From Albugo candida (lineage: Eukaryota > Oomycota > Peronosporomycetes > Albuginales > Albuginaceae), in contig CAJNAR010000151.1 in NCBI GenBank assembly GCA_905220665.1, forward strand, positions 372,001-436,000: a DNA stretch of 64,000 nucleotides, written 5' to 3'. Below, piece by piece: positions 20,430-31,184 of this stretch. The translations under genes were made by a program, and so were the position numbers. The notes under the pieces were generated by a model that searched no databases, had not been told where the DNA came from, and saw nothing but the letters and a program-made list of their open reading frames with translations. Positions within the stretch are counted from its first letter, which is position 1. Each line of letters starts with the position of its first letter.

Positions 20430-21530
20430 TTACAATCTTCAAACACAGTAAACTCCTAAAAAAGACTTACGAGCTCACTACCATTCAGAATGTATAAAAC
20501 CATCAGTGACCCATATCTCGTCTCATTGTAAGAAAATGTGCCTTGAAGTATCCAAAGTCGAGAATTTGGCATCATTTCGTTGTGATGTGACGACATCTGT
20601 GTCGTTGTTCGCTGTATTTTTTGTGCGCTGAGGTGGTACCGCCAAAATTTGTATCGTTGCTATTAGCACTGATCACATATGTGCTTTTTGCGGGATTTGG
20701 TACATTCGTCTATACAAATAGTTTGTACAGAAGACTACGAATGATGTAGGCATTGAATTTTACTAAACGACGATATTATGACACTTATAAATTTGATGCA
20801 AATATCACTTACCACAGCTTATCGAACAAATTGTGGCACGTTCCATGCTCTCGTATCAGTTAAAACACTCAAGATGTGAAATATTACACTTATGCAGAAA
20901 ATGGCAATTTAGAATATCCTTTTTCAGTTTTAGTTAACCACACTCGTGCGTTAAGAATACTAAGACCTCTGTTGAGCGAACACTACTGTAAGCCAATTGC
21001 GTTCAAACGCGAGTCATTTATATGAAATGAAACAGGACGGGCAATAGAATAGCAATGACGTGCGTATCTGGTGGACATATGAGCCACTTCGAATTGATCT
21101 ATTCGATACGATTCAAAATAGAAATATTTTAAAAAGATCAACTGATTGGATAAAAAAACACGTGGGAGAGAAAACGTGGCAATAGTTCTGACGTCATTCG
21201 ATTCCAGAACTTCATGCTCCAATCAAAGCGAATATAGGTGATTAGTGCACTCTGATTAGAGATGACGCGTACGTGTCATACTTTCCACTACCCAATCACA
21301 ATTACTTGCCAGTCATTTGATCAAAGAATGCGACGAGACAATACATCACTACGCGTCATACCGATGACGCAGTCTCTCCATCCAATGTCTCTGCGTTAAA
21401 CACGTCCATCGATAGCACAGCAATGGCGACATACGCATAGCTCCAATGTGTCTCACACTTGCGTCACTCTCTTTGGAAATATGCATTTATTCATTTCCCA
21501 ACTTTCTTACACCCGACACAGTCATTCGCA
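20430..21530. other. No gene recognised
   Basis: Spacer between phosphatase-like copy 5 and the second PX-RING gene. The piece near 20570-20600 (cgttgtgatgtga) resembles text upstream of copy 3 near 15450, suggesting a shared duplicated promoter-distal segment. Confidence 0.35.
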
Positions 21531-22424
21531 ATGAACTATTCAACCTTGATTGAACCACGATCTTCGAGGTATCCAGAAGCACTCCATAAAATGCGATTAG
21601 TTCCAATGCGTCGTTTACTCGAAGGTGCCACAGAAGGATGCGTCCCATTACGGGTGACATTGAGCCAAGAAGCCGATCAACAAGTATTTATGTGTCATGT
21701 ATCCAATATCACAGACCAGCGTCATTCGTGGAAAGTCACACGCTCCGATTATGAATTTGAATCGCTGAAAAACGATATTTTGGACCACGCAACTTGTCAA
21801 AGTTCTTCATGCAGTGGATCATGTGAGGCCATTCGAGACTACTTGACGACTTGTTTTCCAAAAAAACGTTTTCTCGGACTTCGTCACCGTCATCGATCAG
21901 AAGAAAGAAAACAACGATTTGAATCCATGTTGATGCATCTACTTCGCTGTGTGTTACTTCCAGGAAGTGCAATGCGATGTTTCACATCACGAAAATGTCT
22001 TCCTCCAAAATTGTTCCATTTTCTCCAGGTCGATGATGCAAAAGACCGTCGATCGTTATTACAAATATTTGTCGATAATCACCAACAAAGTATCGCAAAT
22101 GAGTCTTTGTCTGAGTCCGATGAATACGATAACAGCCATTGTACTATATGTATGGACACACTACAACAGGATCGTAGTCAAGACGAAGATAAAGAAGAAG
22201 ATGATTGTGAGACAGCCACCGTCGCCTTTCCATGTGGCCACTTGTTCCATCGCGATTGTATCTTTGAATGGCTATTATTCCAATTCCATTGCCCGCTATG
22301 TCGTTCACGAGTCGGTCCCAAAGCTGTCAAGAGCTATTGTTGTGCGAAGAAGAGCATTCAGTGGTGGCTCGGTGACTTTGAGCAAGATCCTCTAGAAGAA
22401 GTAGGCTCTGTCAAAACTTGCTGA
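21531..22424 (+). CDS. PX-domain RING-H2 protein 2
   Basis: 297 residues from the ATG at 21531 (MNYSTLIEPRSS). An upstream in-frame extension has no ATG, and this start aligns with the paralogue at 9661. PX-like region: SDYEFESLKNDI, then CFPKKRFL and ERKQRFESMLMHLLRCVLLPG. RING-H2: CTICMD, a long acidic linker (QDEDKEEDD), PCGHLFHRDC, CPLC. It is strongly similar to the protein at 8762-9661 over its full length, while the C-terminal tails differ. Predicted to be a membrane-recruited E3 ubiquitin ligase. It lies 59 bp before the glycyl-tRNA synthetase gene. Confidence 0.85.
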   Translation: MNYSTLIEPRSSRYPEALHKMRLVPMRRLLEGATEGCVPLRVTLSQEADQQVFMCHVSNITDQRHSWKVTRSDYEFESLKNDILDHATCQSSSCSGSCEAIRDYLTTCFPKKRFLGLRHRHRSEERKQRFESMLMHLLRCVLLPGSAMRCFTSRKCLPPKLFHFLQVDDAKDRRSLLQIFVDNHQQSIANESLSESDEYDNSHCTICMDTLQQDRSQDEDKEEDDCETATVAFPCGHLFHRDCIFEWLLFQFHCPLCRSRVGPKAVKSYCCAKKSIQWWLGDFEQDPLEEVGSVKTC

Positions 22425-22483
22425 TCCATAATTTAAGTATACTATTTATTATATCGAATTGCATTGTCCACTCATTTTGATAT

Positions 22484-24000
22484 ATGACCATAAAGCGAGC
22501 GCTAAAGCTTCAGGAAAATCTCGTCGCACTGTGTCGGCGACGAGGATTTATATTCCCGGGCTCCGATTTGTATGGTGGGCTGGCCAATACGTTCGATTAC
22601 GGTCCATTAGGAACTTTGATGAAGAATAACATACAAAGTTGCTGGTCTCGCGAATTTATCCAAAAGCGATTGAATTGTTTTGCATTTGATTCGTCGATTC
22701 TGTTGCATCCAGACGGTTTTCTTCTCATTGATGTAAAGGAAACAGATTTCTTACGTGTTGTGACCCACAGTTTGGAAAGCTTCTGGGCATGTTGATTGCT
22801 TCACCGACCCTATGAGCGTCTGTGTCGAATGCAACGCGCGAATACGTGTCGATCAATTGCTATCTCAAAAACTTGGACGTGAATGGAACACACCGCTAGA
22901 TGTCACCGAATATGACACTGCGCTCAAGACACACAACATCGCATGTCCCGGATGTGCCAAAACCCATTGCTTTCAGCGTACCAAACATTTTAATCTCCTG
23001 TTTCGTACCAATATGGGTGCCACCGATGAGACAAGGTACGTTCCCTCATGTCCCTCGTACCACTAGCGTCCCAAAAGCATTACGTAGCGAATGGATCAAT
23101 TTGCGGCCAGAAACAGCACAAGGCGCTTATATCAATTTCTCGAATGTACAGAGTGCTATGCGTGCCAAACTTCCATTTGGAATAGGGCAAATTGGCAAAA
23201 GTTTTCGGAATGAGATTTCCCCCGGTCAATTTCTCTTTCGAACGCGCGAATTCGAGCAAATGGAGCTACAGTTTTTTACCTTTCCGAGCGATTCCGATGA
23301 ATGGATGCAGTACTGGATAAAAGAGTGTATGCATTTTCTAACGACGCATGGAATCAGTCAAGATAATATTCGATTGCGCGTACACGAGCAAGAAGAATTG
23401 GCACATTACGCGCGAGCCACAAGTGATATTGAGTTTCACTATCCATTTGGATGGAAAGAGCTTTGGGGGATAGCTAATCGCACAGACAGTGATCTAATTA
23501 AGCACATGCGAGCTAGTGGGAAGAATTTGCATTACTTTGATCCAATCACACACAAAGAAGTCCTTCCGCATATCATTGAGCCAGCATTAGGTCTGGGCCG
23601 TCTCATGCTGGCCATGCTTGTGGATGCATACCAGGAAGAAATCGTATTGGGACGGAAACGCACTGTTTTGCGTTTGCATGAAGATATCGCGCCATATCGA
23701 TTGGCTGTACTTCCTCTCGTCAATAAGGACGCGCTAATCAATTTCTCAGAAGATTTATTCAAGACATTAGCGACAAAACTCTGTGTGGATTATGATACTT
23801 CTGGGAGTATTGGTCGCCGATATCGCCGTCAGGACGAGATTGGGACACCACTTTGCATCACAATTGATTTTGAGACGTTGGACGACAACCGTGTTACAGT
23901 GCGAGATCGCGATTCAATGGAGCAAAAGCGAATTTCTATTGACAATTTATTGGCATCGGCCGGTGTGAAGCAATTGCCATTAAGTTTCAAAGCTTTTTAG
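22484..24000 (+). CDS. Glycyl-tRNA synthetase, bacterial alpha2-type (3 exons)
   Basis: Exons 22484-22715, 22771-23035, 23088-24000; both introns are GT-AG (55 and 52 nt) and keep frame, giving 469 residues, normal for the short dimeric class II enzyme. It charges tRNA-Gly. Visible features: the N-terminal FPGSDLYGGLANTFDYGPLG; a zinc-binding pair (CVEC and CPGC); LRPETAQGAYINF; motif 2 FRNEISPGQFLFRTREFEQ; motif 3 EPALGLGRLMLAML; and an anticodon-binding domain after residue about 360. The join VWKASGHVD across intron 1 and TSEWINLRPE across intron 2 restore family sequence. No obvious mitochondrial presequence. Whether a second gene serves another compartment cannot be seen here. Confidence 0.9.
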
Positions 24001-24036
24001 AAAGTACGATATTACTGCGATGAAATGCTAGGAGAT

Positions 24037-24969
24037 TTATCTCATTGTCTTTGCTAAGTGCGATTTTGGCAAGCGGAATCGGGTGTTTACTTCGGCATTC
24101 ATGGCGTTGTAAGCTGGAATGGTGTCGGCGCGCTCACAATATGCGGATTGAGGAAGAATGTACGCATGGCATTGAATCAGACTGTCAGATTTGGGTGTGG
24201 GCGAGACCAGCGATACATCTGGAGCGCGTTTTGAGTCCGCCAATTCACGCAATGAGGAATCCCAAAGCTCTTCTCGAAATTGTACCCCAATCAGAAATGG
24301 TATCAGATCTGATTTTATACTTTGCATTTCATTTTTCGCCATGAGAACACGGAGAACGCCATAAGCAAATATATAAATATGCGCGTCGTACAAGTTGCTA
24401 TGTAAGTCGATCCGAGGAGTTCGTTTCAAAAGCGCTTTTGTGATCCGAAATTTCTCTGTCAATTGGATCGCTTGTGAGTGAAATATGACGCGATTTGAAT
24501 CGGATAATCCGATACAATCGACCATATCTTTTTCTCTCCTATTTTTGTGTGTTTGAGGCTGGTACATCATTGTGACAGTCGCATTATTAATGCGATGTGT
24601 ATCCGCGAGATGATGCAGCGTTCCATCGGTGATGAGATCGCCCGCAATGACGATAAAATCACGGTCAATCTTGTTGGATATCGCGCGAATAGCGTCTGCT
24701 GTGTCCATTCCGTTTTCCACTTGACATATGACCGGCATTATAGCGCCCACATAGTCACAAGTAAGGTACTTTTCTATTGGCGGTACCATTTCCGCAACAG
24801 CTACAATCAAAACCTCACCAAAACGAGCATTTTCAAGCAGTTGTAATTGATACCATAACAGCGGTTTACCATTGACATGAAGCAGGCATTTCGGTTGGGC
24901 ATCCGTCAACGGATACAGCCGAATTCCGCTTCCACCCGCTAGAATGATTGCCTGGAATTCTGCCATCAA
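24037..24969 (-). CDS. EIF2B3: eIF2B gamma-like nucleotidyltransferase-fold subunit, lacks C-terminal beta-helix
   Basis: 310 residues. The N-terminal domain has the sugar-nucleotidyltransferase fold: QAIILAGGSGIRLYPLT and KCLLHVNGKPLLWYQLQLLE. The middle matches eIF2B gamma specifically (ITDGTLHHLAD, DCIGLSDSNRVIFHSQ, KRTPRIDLHSNLYDAHIYIF, SDLIPFLIGVQF) and not GDP-mannose pyrophosphorylase. eIF2B is the guanine-nucleotide exchange factor for eIF2. Human gamma is about 450 residues, ending in a left-handed beta-helix of hexapeptide repeats; here the protein stops about 100 residues early, 36 bp from the convergent GlyRS stop. No further exon fits in that gap. Confidence 0.75.
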   Translation of the reverse strand: MMAEFQAIILAGGSGIRLYPLTDAQPKCLLHVNGKPLLWYQLQLLENARFGEVLIVAVAEMVPPIEKYLTCDYVGAIMPVICQVENGMDTADAIRAISNKIDRDFIVIAGDLITDGTLHHLADTHRINNATVTMMYQPQTHKNRREKDMVDCIGLSDSNRVIFHSQAIQLTEKFRITKALLKRTPRIDLHSNLYDAHIYIFAYGVLRVLMAKNEMQSIKSDLIPFLIGVQFREELWDSSLRELADSKRAPDVSLVSPTPKSDSLIQCHAYILPQSAYCERADTIPAYNAMNAEVNTRFRLPKSHLAKTMR

Positions 24970-25054
24970 ATCTGCACGAATCCGCCTTCCGTATTGGTTT
25001 AAAAAGCATATATTACGAACAGATTATATATCACATTCTAACTATAACTAGATA

Positions 25055-27524
25055 CTAACATGAAATGCATCCGCAAAGAATGCGTTTCGAACGCTTTGGC
25101 TCTTCCACAGCGTTTTGATCGCCGCAAACGACTTCTTTTCCCTGTAAAACCGCTTGTAATGTTTCCAGTGTGGTCTCTTCAGCGTATAAGATCTCATCCT
25201 GAATTTGAATCTGAAAGCGTTGCGCAATAATCCCTTGTAACTGAGCCAAAGCCATCGAATCTAATCCCAAATTCTGAAGCGGAACATTCAACACAATCTG
25301 TCGTTTTTCCACTTCCAGGACTTGAGCCACTTCTGATACCAAAAATTCTAAAATGTCTTTGTCGGCTTCCTCCGCTTGTTGAGGTGCTTTGACTGTCGTG
25401 TCGGAGTCGAAATCGTCTTCCAAGTTTTCAGACAGCAAAATGTCTTCGTTGCGATACAATTCTGGAAGCGTGTTCTGTTCGTACGATTGCTGGCAGCGTG
25501 ACCGAGAAATCTTTCCACTTGTCGTTTTTGGAATACTGTGTGGTGGCAGTAAGATCATCACAGTCGCCTTCACGCCGTGTTCTTGAACGATTGCCGAGCG
25601 GATTTTGCTGCATAAGCTGGCTTTATGCTGCATTTTGGGATCACGAAGTTCTGCCACGATTATCAATTCTTCTTCCACGGATTGATTGGTTGCGTTCTTG
25701 GTGATCAAGGAGCTGAATGCAGCGGTACATCCCGGACGGATTTCTGGAAATGATTCTACTGTGAATTCCAAATCCTGTGGGTAATGATTCCGACCACGAA
25801 CTATAATGAGATCCTTAAGACGGCCACAAATGTATAATTCTTCGTCATGTAAGAATCCAAGATCGCCCGTTCGTAGATACAGTGAGCTAGTTTCTACTTC
25901 TGTATCAGTTGTGATACGTGCTTGGAAGGCTTCCTCTGACATTGTCGTATTCGATTCGTCAAAGTATCCAAGTGCTTTTGAAGGGCTTGATATCCAGATT
26001 TCTCCCACATTTCCCGGTTGCATTTTGTGACAAGTGTCTGGATCGACAATGCACACCTCGACTCCATAGTCTTTTTGATTAGGTTTGCCACAACTGATCA
26101 TTTCCTTCACGCTCGTATTCCCATCAGCAGTATTATTGTCGATAGGTTGTATTTGTTTTTGTGTTTCCAGCAATTGTTTGTCAACTACTAGACGAGTCGA
26201 GTCGCCACCACAAACGTAGACAGTGTGTTCTGCAAGACCGTACGTGGCTTTAATCACGTTTGTGGCAAGTCCATAAGGCTCAAAAGCCCGATAAAACGCA
26301 TCGATAGAGTCTCCTTTGACGGGCTCGGCGCCATTAATCATGTGGCGAACACTCGATAAGTTGATTTCTTTGTATTTAAGACTGGCGATTGTATCTGATT
26401 TTCGCGCACAAAGTGAGTATGCAAAATTGGGTGCCTGTAAATGAGTCGCCTTATATTGTGAGATGAGTTGAAGCCATATCATTGGATTCTTGATGAAAGT
26501 GAATGGAGACATGTAGACTCCAGATCCGCCGTTAAAGAGCGTTCCAAGGTAGGCGCCAATAAGTCCCATATCATGATACTGAGGAAGCCACGAGACCACG
26601 ACCGTATCCTTTCCTGCACAAAGTGCCGAGCTGATGATCTTAAGATTATGATTTAAATTCGCATGCGTCAGCATGACACCTTTCGGCATCGATGTTGATC
26701 CCGAAGTATACTGAAGAAAAGCGATATCACTGGTCGTTGGGCCTTCCACCTCTCTGTTTCGCCATAATTGCATCTTTTGTTTGATACTCATTCGACTCAG
26801 TAGCGTGTCTGACACACTCCATTGCAATGTATCCGGCCATTTGAGACCTTGATGTCGAGTCAACTTTTCTTGTAGCTGGGTGATCTTTTTCGCATGTGCA
26901 TAATTGGCGCTAGTTAGTGCGACGGTAGCACCACAATTGTGCGCAATTGCGACAAACATTGTCAAATCTTTCTTCAGTTTGCGTGGATCTGGAGGATAGA
27001 CTGGTACAGCGACAACGCCAGCGGTTAGACATGCTAGGAACGCAATAATAAAATCTAATCCAGGCGGGTACACGAGCAAAACCACCGACGTCGAGTTTCC
27101 GGATAAACCAAATCTGGTATACGTAAATAAGTATAGTGGGTATACATGACTATAAGAAGTGTATACCCATTCGAATGTTGTGAAGAAGGTGTGCGCAGTA
27201 GCACTGCCAGTGCTTTGATGTCAAAATCGAGCTCCTAGATATGAAAAGATGAGATTTTGTTTTTGGTTCTTAAACAACGTACCTGAGCCGTCCGAGTAGC
27301 CACAGGTATTCCAGCATCATCTACAAACGTCAATAGCGTCTATAAACACCCCAGAACACTATTAATCCATGTTGTATGCGAATGTCCACTTTTTATCTAA
27401 CCTTTGTCGGTGATTTCTGTGCCCAAAGTGTGATTCGCGACAGCACTTCAGACGCCATTGCCGTCGGTCGATCTCCAATTAGATTGGCTAAAATCACTTC
27501 GCAAAAAGTCTTCCCTCTCTCCAT
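25055..27524 (-). CDS. Fatty acyl-AMP ligase with acyl-carrier domain (4 exons)
   Basis: Exons (minus) 27524-27402, 27339-27283, 27234-27167, 27113-25055; introns 62, 48 and 53 nt, all GT-AG and frame-keeping; 768 residues. FAAL family: activates a fatty acid as acyl-AMP and loads it on a carrier protein. Seen: RVLLxYPPGLDF-like LLVYPPGLDFIIAF, the P-loop YTSGSTSMPKG (near residue 217), SWLPQYHDMGLIG, QAPNFAYSL, TYGLAEHTVYV, and LRTGDLGFLHDEELYICGRLKDLIIVRGRN. A C-terminal carrier domain (about residues 670-745) has LGLDSMAL with the phosphopantetheine Ser. The chain ends KRILCGCISC, so a CaaX-like or otherwise lipidated tail is possible. No downstream polyketide or peptide module follows. 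Confidence 0.88.
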
Positions 27525-27550
27525 CAATAACCTTCTATAATCATTCCATG

Positions 27551-30500
27551 TTACATTACAAATTCCACTTTATTTCCATCTTCCCGCGTTAAGACAACAT
27601 TCTCGCTGTCTTCATACACCAAGCGACATACGCGCAACACTCTTTTCCAGTCTCCATCCCCTCGCCATTCAATCGCATTCTTTAATTTATGTTCTTTCAA
27701 GCACATTTGCTGTAATTTCAACATACTTCCCAACAATGTCGTGGACGCTGAATTCCACCATAAAATGCGCGCTTCTCGCGCCGCGTAGGAAGCGATCACG
27801 TTCCCATCCGGACGGAAACACACCGCAGAGACTGCTGCCCCGTGCCCTTCAAATACACGCCACTTGCTTCCGCTCCGAAAGTCGTAAACAATCACTTCTG
27901 CGTCCATAGTTCCATGCGCGAGTCGCTGGGTCGGTCGATGGAAATCAACCATTGGAAATCGCTCTACCAACGCACAGACTGCAGCCGTACATTTCTCCAT
28001 ACACTTTTTCCTTCTTTCTGCCTTTACTGGATCCAAACATGTCAATAGAATGTCAATAATAGCGCCCAAATGCCGCGCCACCCATACAAAACGCAAGTGA
28101 ATTAGCTGAACAACATACTTCAAGATACTTTGCCGTTGATCATCCGATCGATCTGAAGATGCGATTTCCTGCACAATTCGAAGCACAAATGCTGTTTCGC
28201 TGCCACCAAGCGCCAGTAAAAGTGTCATTGCGCTAGAACTCATCGCTTGGGATGTTGCGTCAATGGTGAAAAGCTGTGTTATGAGCATTGATACGTCCAA
28301 AAAGTGCGGTCGGAAGAGCATTAATCCTCTGGTAAGAAGCTCAATGGCCAGTGCCACAGTCGATGATGATGGTGCACGCATCCACATCACCAAGACGTCA
28401 CATACTTTTCTGGCGGTTGACGGTGAGATTTCGCCAGGAAAACAGGTTCCAAATAAACTTAAAAGGACAATAAGGGGCCCAAGTCGATTTGTAAGAGCGT
28501 GAATTGGCTGAATTCCTAAAGACGCCGATGGAAATGCTTCCAATCGTTCTTCTCCGTATAATCGATCCAGTTGCATGTTTAGTTGGGTCGTGTACATTGC
28601 TGTCAATTGACGTCGTGTGCTTGCATCCTGACGTCGAATTGCTCCATCAAGAAGTGTTCTTGCAGCTTCAGAAGTGAAATGGCACGAACAAAAACCAAAT
28701 GTTGCAAGAAGTTCTAAAGACGGTTCCTGGTACGATGGAGATACTTCAGGAAGCACAACTGAATGCTGAGTGACCAATTGACTCCAAAGTAAATGGAATT
28801 CTTCATCCACGCGATCATTTACGAGATCCATCACGTTCATACAGATCGACACAACGCCCAATGCGATACTCGCCGAAAAGGTTGGAGAAGTGCACCAGAG
28901 CCGTTCGATTGTGTCATGCGTATTCGAAAGTGGCAGAGTGAGCGCGTGAGCATCGCCGACGAGTGCACACGCATATGAGCAATGTGGTTCTTCAACTCCA
29001 AGAACGGTGGCACACGCTTCATCAATAGCTGGTGATGCATTCCACGAGAGGAAGAAGGCGAGTAGAATCTTTTCTAAAGAAGCACATGAGACACTGCTTT
29101 CCGCCCATGCCTGCTTGATTTGTAGTGCGCAATGAGGAACGCTAAAACGAATGAGATGAACAGCGGCGCCGCCGATGGTGCTGTCGATGCATTCCACACC
29201 ATTGAATGACTTTTGCGGATTCACGCTTGTGCCATACACGAGTGAATGAGGAATGACACGCTCTAAAATACCTGTCGATAGACTCCAAACACGCACCAGC
29301 GCGTCATGACAAATGATGTAGAGCGTCGTGGTAGCGAGATGCCATTCCAATGCGACCGCTTGCGGTTGAGCGAATTCGTAGAGACAGTCGTATTCATTCC
29401 GACTGCCAAAGTACACAACCACGCGATTATCGGAACCGATTGATGCGATGTGGCGAGTGTCAGGAGCGATGGAAATATCTTGGATGGCGCCACGATGATA
29501 ATGCCAACGCGATACAATAGAAATGTCTAGATGCGGACACAGTGTCTTTTCGCCAAGACCACATCGCAATTTTACAGAAACTAAAGAGAGATAGCCGAAT
29601 TCGCAACCGGTAAAGATTTTCCAACTGCCATCTTCACCACTTGCAACGTGAGCTAAGCAAGAGATCCTTCCATCATGAACGCCATGCAAGACAACCTCGC
29701 GGTCATGACGACCACCCAAAATGCCTACACGAATGTTTCCATGAGAATCACCACATGCATACAGTGGGATTCGGTCCAAATGGCTTTCCGTTTTATCGCT
29801 TCTCATCAATATCCGTGATACGGTCACATTTTCGGACTTCGAGAGCTGCGGGAATTGGACTTTTGGCAACTGAAAATCTCGGTCCGTTGAATAGAGTGAG
29901 ATGTTCCCGTCTGGATCCACACGAACGATAGTCCACATTCCATCATGCACAAGTGCGACGACTCTCTTTCCACTCGTTTTTTTGAAAAAGTGTCCCGAAT
30001 CAATTCGTTTGAGACGAGTATAAAAGCTGCGAGGCACAAACTGATCTAGTGCTTTGGTAAAAATAAAAAATTTACCACCGTCTGATGCTTGTGCTCGAAG
30101 ATCAAATGAAATCATCTCCTGATCTGTCCATAACGCCACAGTTTCGTTGGATAGAAAGCCCCCACCACGCCATTGTAAAGTGCCTCGATACGTTCCTGCG
30201 AGCGGGTATGAGTCTTCATCAACATCGTCGGTTTTGCAGAGCCATTGGCGATACAATACAGCCCATCGTGTGTGCCACACAAACAACAGAAGAGAAGCGT
30301 TTGGTGACATAGCCATTGCAATTGGAAAGTAAGAGCTTTGAATGGAACGCATAAGCGCTGTTTGAGGATTCATGTTATCGCCTTCCATGAGTGAAGTGCT
30401 TTGAGAGCACGTAATGTCTTCGGCATCATCGGCCCATGAAAGAATCCAGCAGCTGTCTTTCCTCCAACGAAACGATTGACCTGAGTTCGGCTTTGACCAT

Positions 30501-31117
30501 AAAAAAAAATTGATAAGACCTTGTGTCCCAAGCGAAACAATAATGCAATTCCACAAAACGCGTCGCGGTGCGGAAGGGAGGGGTGCTGTGAGCACGCCCT
30601 GACGTAATTGTTCTTGGCTTGTGTCGGCACAAGGAAGGATTTTCATTCGCCATGCATCAAAGACAACCATGCGAGATTCTTGGCTGTAGATAAGGGCGAA
30701 TTGTTTATCGAGCATGGCGATACCATGGATAGGAGCAATCGAAGAGGCAAGGGATGGAATAGAACGGATGGAAAGACCTGTGAAGATATTCCATTTGGAT
30801 ATACCACCTTCTTGATCAATAGCAAGGAGAATGGATTGGTCGAATTGGTCCAATGTAGTGGTGAAACCACGAATTGGTGATCGTTTAATTGAACTGTGAG
30901 GTACAAAAAGGTTTATTTGCGGTGCGGAAGTTCGGTTGATGGTCCAAGATATAATTATCCCATCTTCCGAGCCAAGAAAGACGCCTATAACCACGTCTTC
31001 TTTGCGTGGAAGAGCTGCAACATGAATGCATGATACGCGGATAATTGGGTTGGTAGTGTAAAGTACAACAGCAAGATGAAGTTCGGTTGCATTCACGCGC
31101 GTCGGAATCGCTTGCAT
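27551..31117 (-). CDS. Large WD-repeat protein, WDR7/rabconnectin-3-beta-like
   Basis: 1188 residues, single exon. N-terminal WD-like repeats (GVFLGSEDGIIISWTI near 55-70, IASIGSDNRVVVYF and LIRVWSLSTG-type units near 560-640), a helical middle with VALAIELLTRGLMLF, and a final C-terminal WD unit (VFEGHGAAVSAVCFRPDG, then ILWWNS). This two-propeller plus helical layout is that of WDR7, a partner of DMXL proteins in V-ATPase assembly. The family call rests on architecture and short resemblance, so it could be another large WD protein. It is divergent from the GPR89 gene, 67 bp apart, perhaps sharing a promoter. Confidence 0.6.
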   Translation of the reverse strand: MQAIPTRVNATELHLAVVLYTTNPIIRVSCIHVAALPRKEDVVIGVFLGSEDGIIISWTINRTSAPQINLFVPHSSIKRSPIRGFTTTLDQFDQSILLAIDQEGGISKWNIFTGLSIRSIPSLASSIAPIHGIAMLDKQFALIYSQESRMVVFDAWRMKILPCADTSQEQLRQGVLTAPLPSAPRRVLWNCIIVSLGTQGLINFFLWSKPNSGQSFRWRKDSCWILSWADDAEDITCSQSTSLMEGDNMNPQTALMRSIQSSYFPIAMAMSPNASLLLFVWHTRWAVLYRQWLCKTDDVDEDSYPLAGTYRGTLQWRGGGFLSNETVALWTDQEMISFDLRAQASDGGKFFIFTKALDQFVPRSFYTRLKRIDSGHFFKKTSGKRVVALVHDGMWTIVRVDPDGNISLYSTDRDFQLPKVQFPQLSKSENVTVSRILMRSDKTESHLDRIPLYACGDSHGNIRVGILGGRHDREVVLHGVHDGRISCLAHVASGEDGSWKIFTGCEFGYLSLVSVKLRCGLGEKTLCPHLDISIVSRWHYHRGAIQDISIAPDTRHIASIGSDNRVVVYFGSRNEYDCLYEFAQPQAVALEWHLATTTLYIICHDALVRVWSLSTGILERVIPHSLVYGTSVNPQKSFNGVECIDSTIGGAAVHLIRFSVPHCALQIKQAWAESSVSCASLEKILLAFFLSWNASPAIDEACATVLGVEEPHCSYACALVGDAHALTLPLSNTHDTIERLWCTSPTFSASIALGVVSICMNVMDLVNDRVDEEFHLLWSQLVTQHSVVLPEVSPSYQEPSLELLATFGFCSCHFTSEAARTLLDGAIRRQDASTRRQLTAMYTTQLNMQLDRLYGEERLEAFPSASLGIQPIHALTNRLGPLIVLLSLFGTCFPGEISPSTARKVCDVLVMWMRAPSSSTVALAIELLTRGLMLFRPHFLDVSMLITQLFTIDATSQAMSSSAMTLLLALGGSETAFVLRIVQEIASSDRSDDQRQSILKYVVQLIHLRFVWVARHLGAIIDILLTCLDPVKAERRKKCMEKCTAAVCALVERFPMVDFHRPTQRLAHGTMDAEVIVYDFRSGSKWRVFEGHGAAVSAVCFRPDGNVIASYAAREARILWWNSASTTLLGSMLKLQQMCLKEHKLKNAIEWRGDGDWKRVLRVCRLVYEDSENVVLTREDGNKVEFVM

Positions 31118-31184
31118 GAAGTGTTCGAAATTGCGTCGGAATGAACAAGCTGGCGAGTTGATACCGGTACTGAATCGGTATTTA

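Noticed and set aside
27551..31117. Many antisense frames over the WD-repeat gene
   Set aside because: All are shadows of one long uninterrupted minus-strand frame with WD-repeat features.
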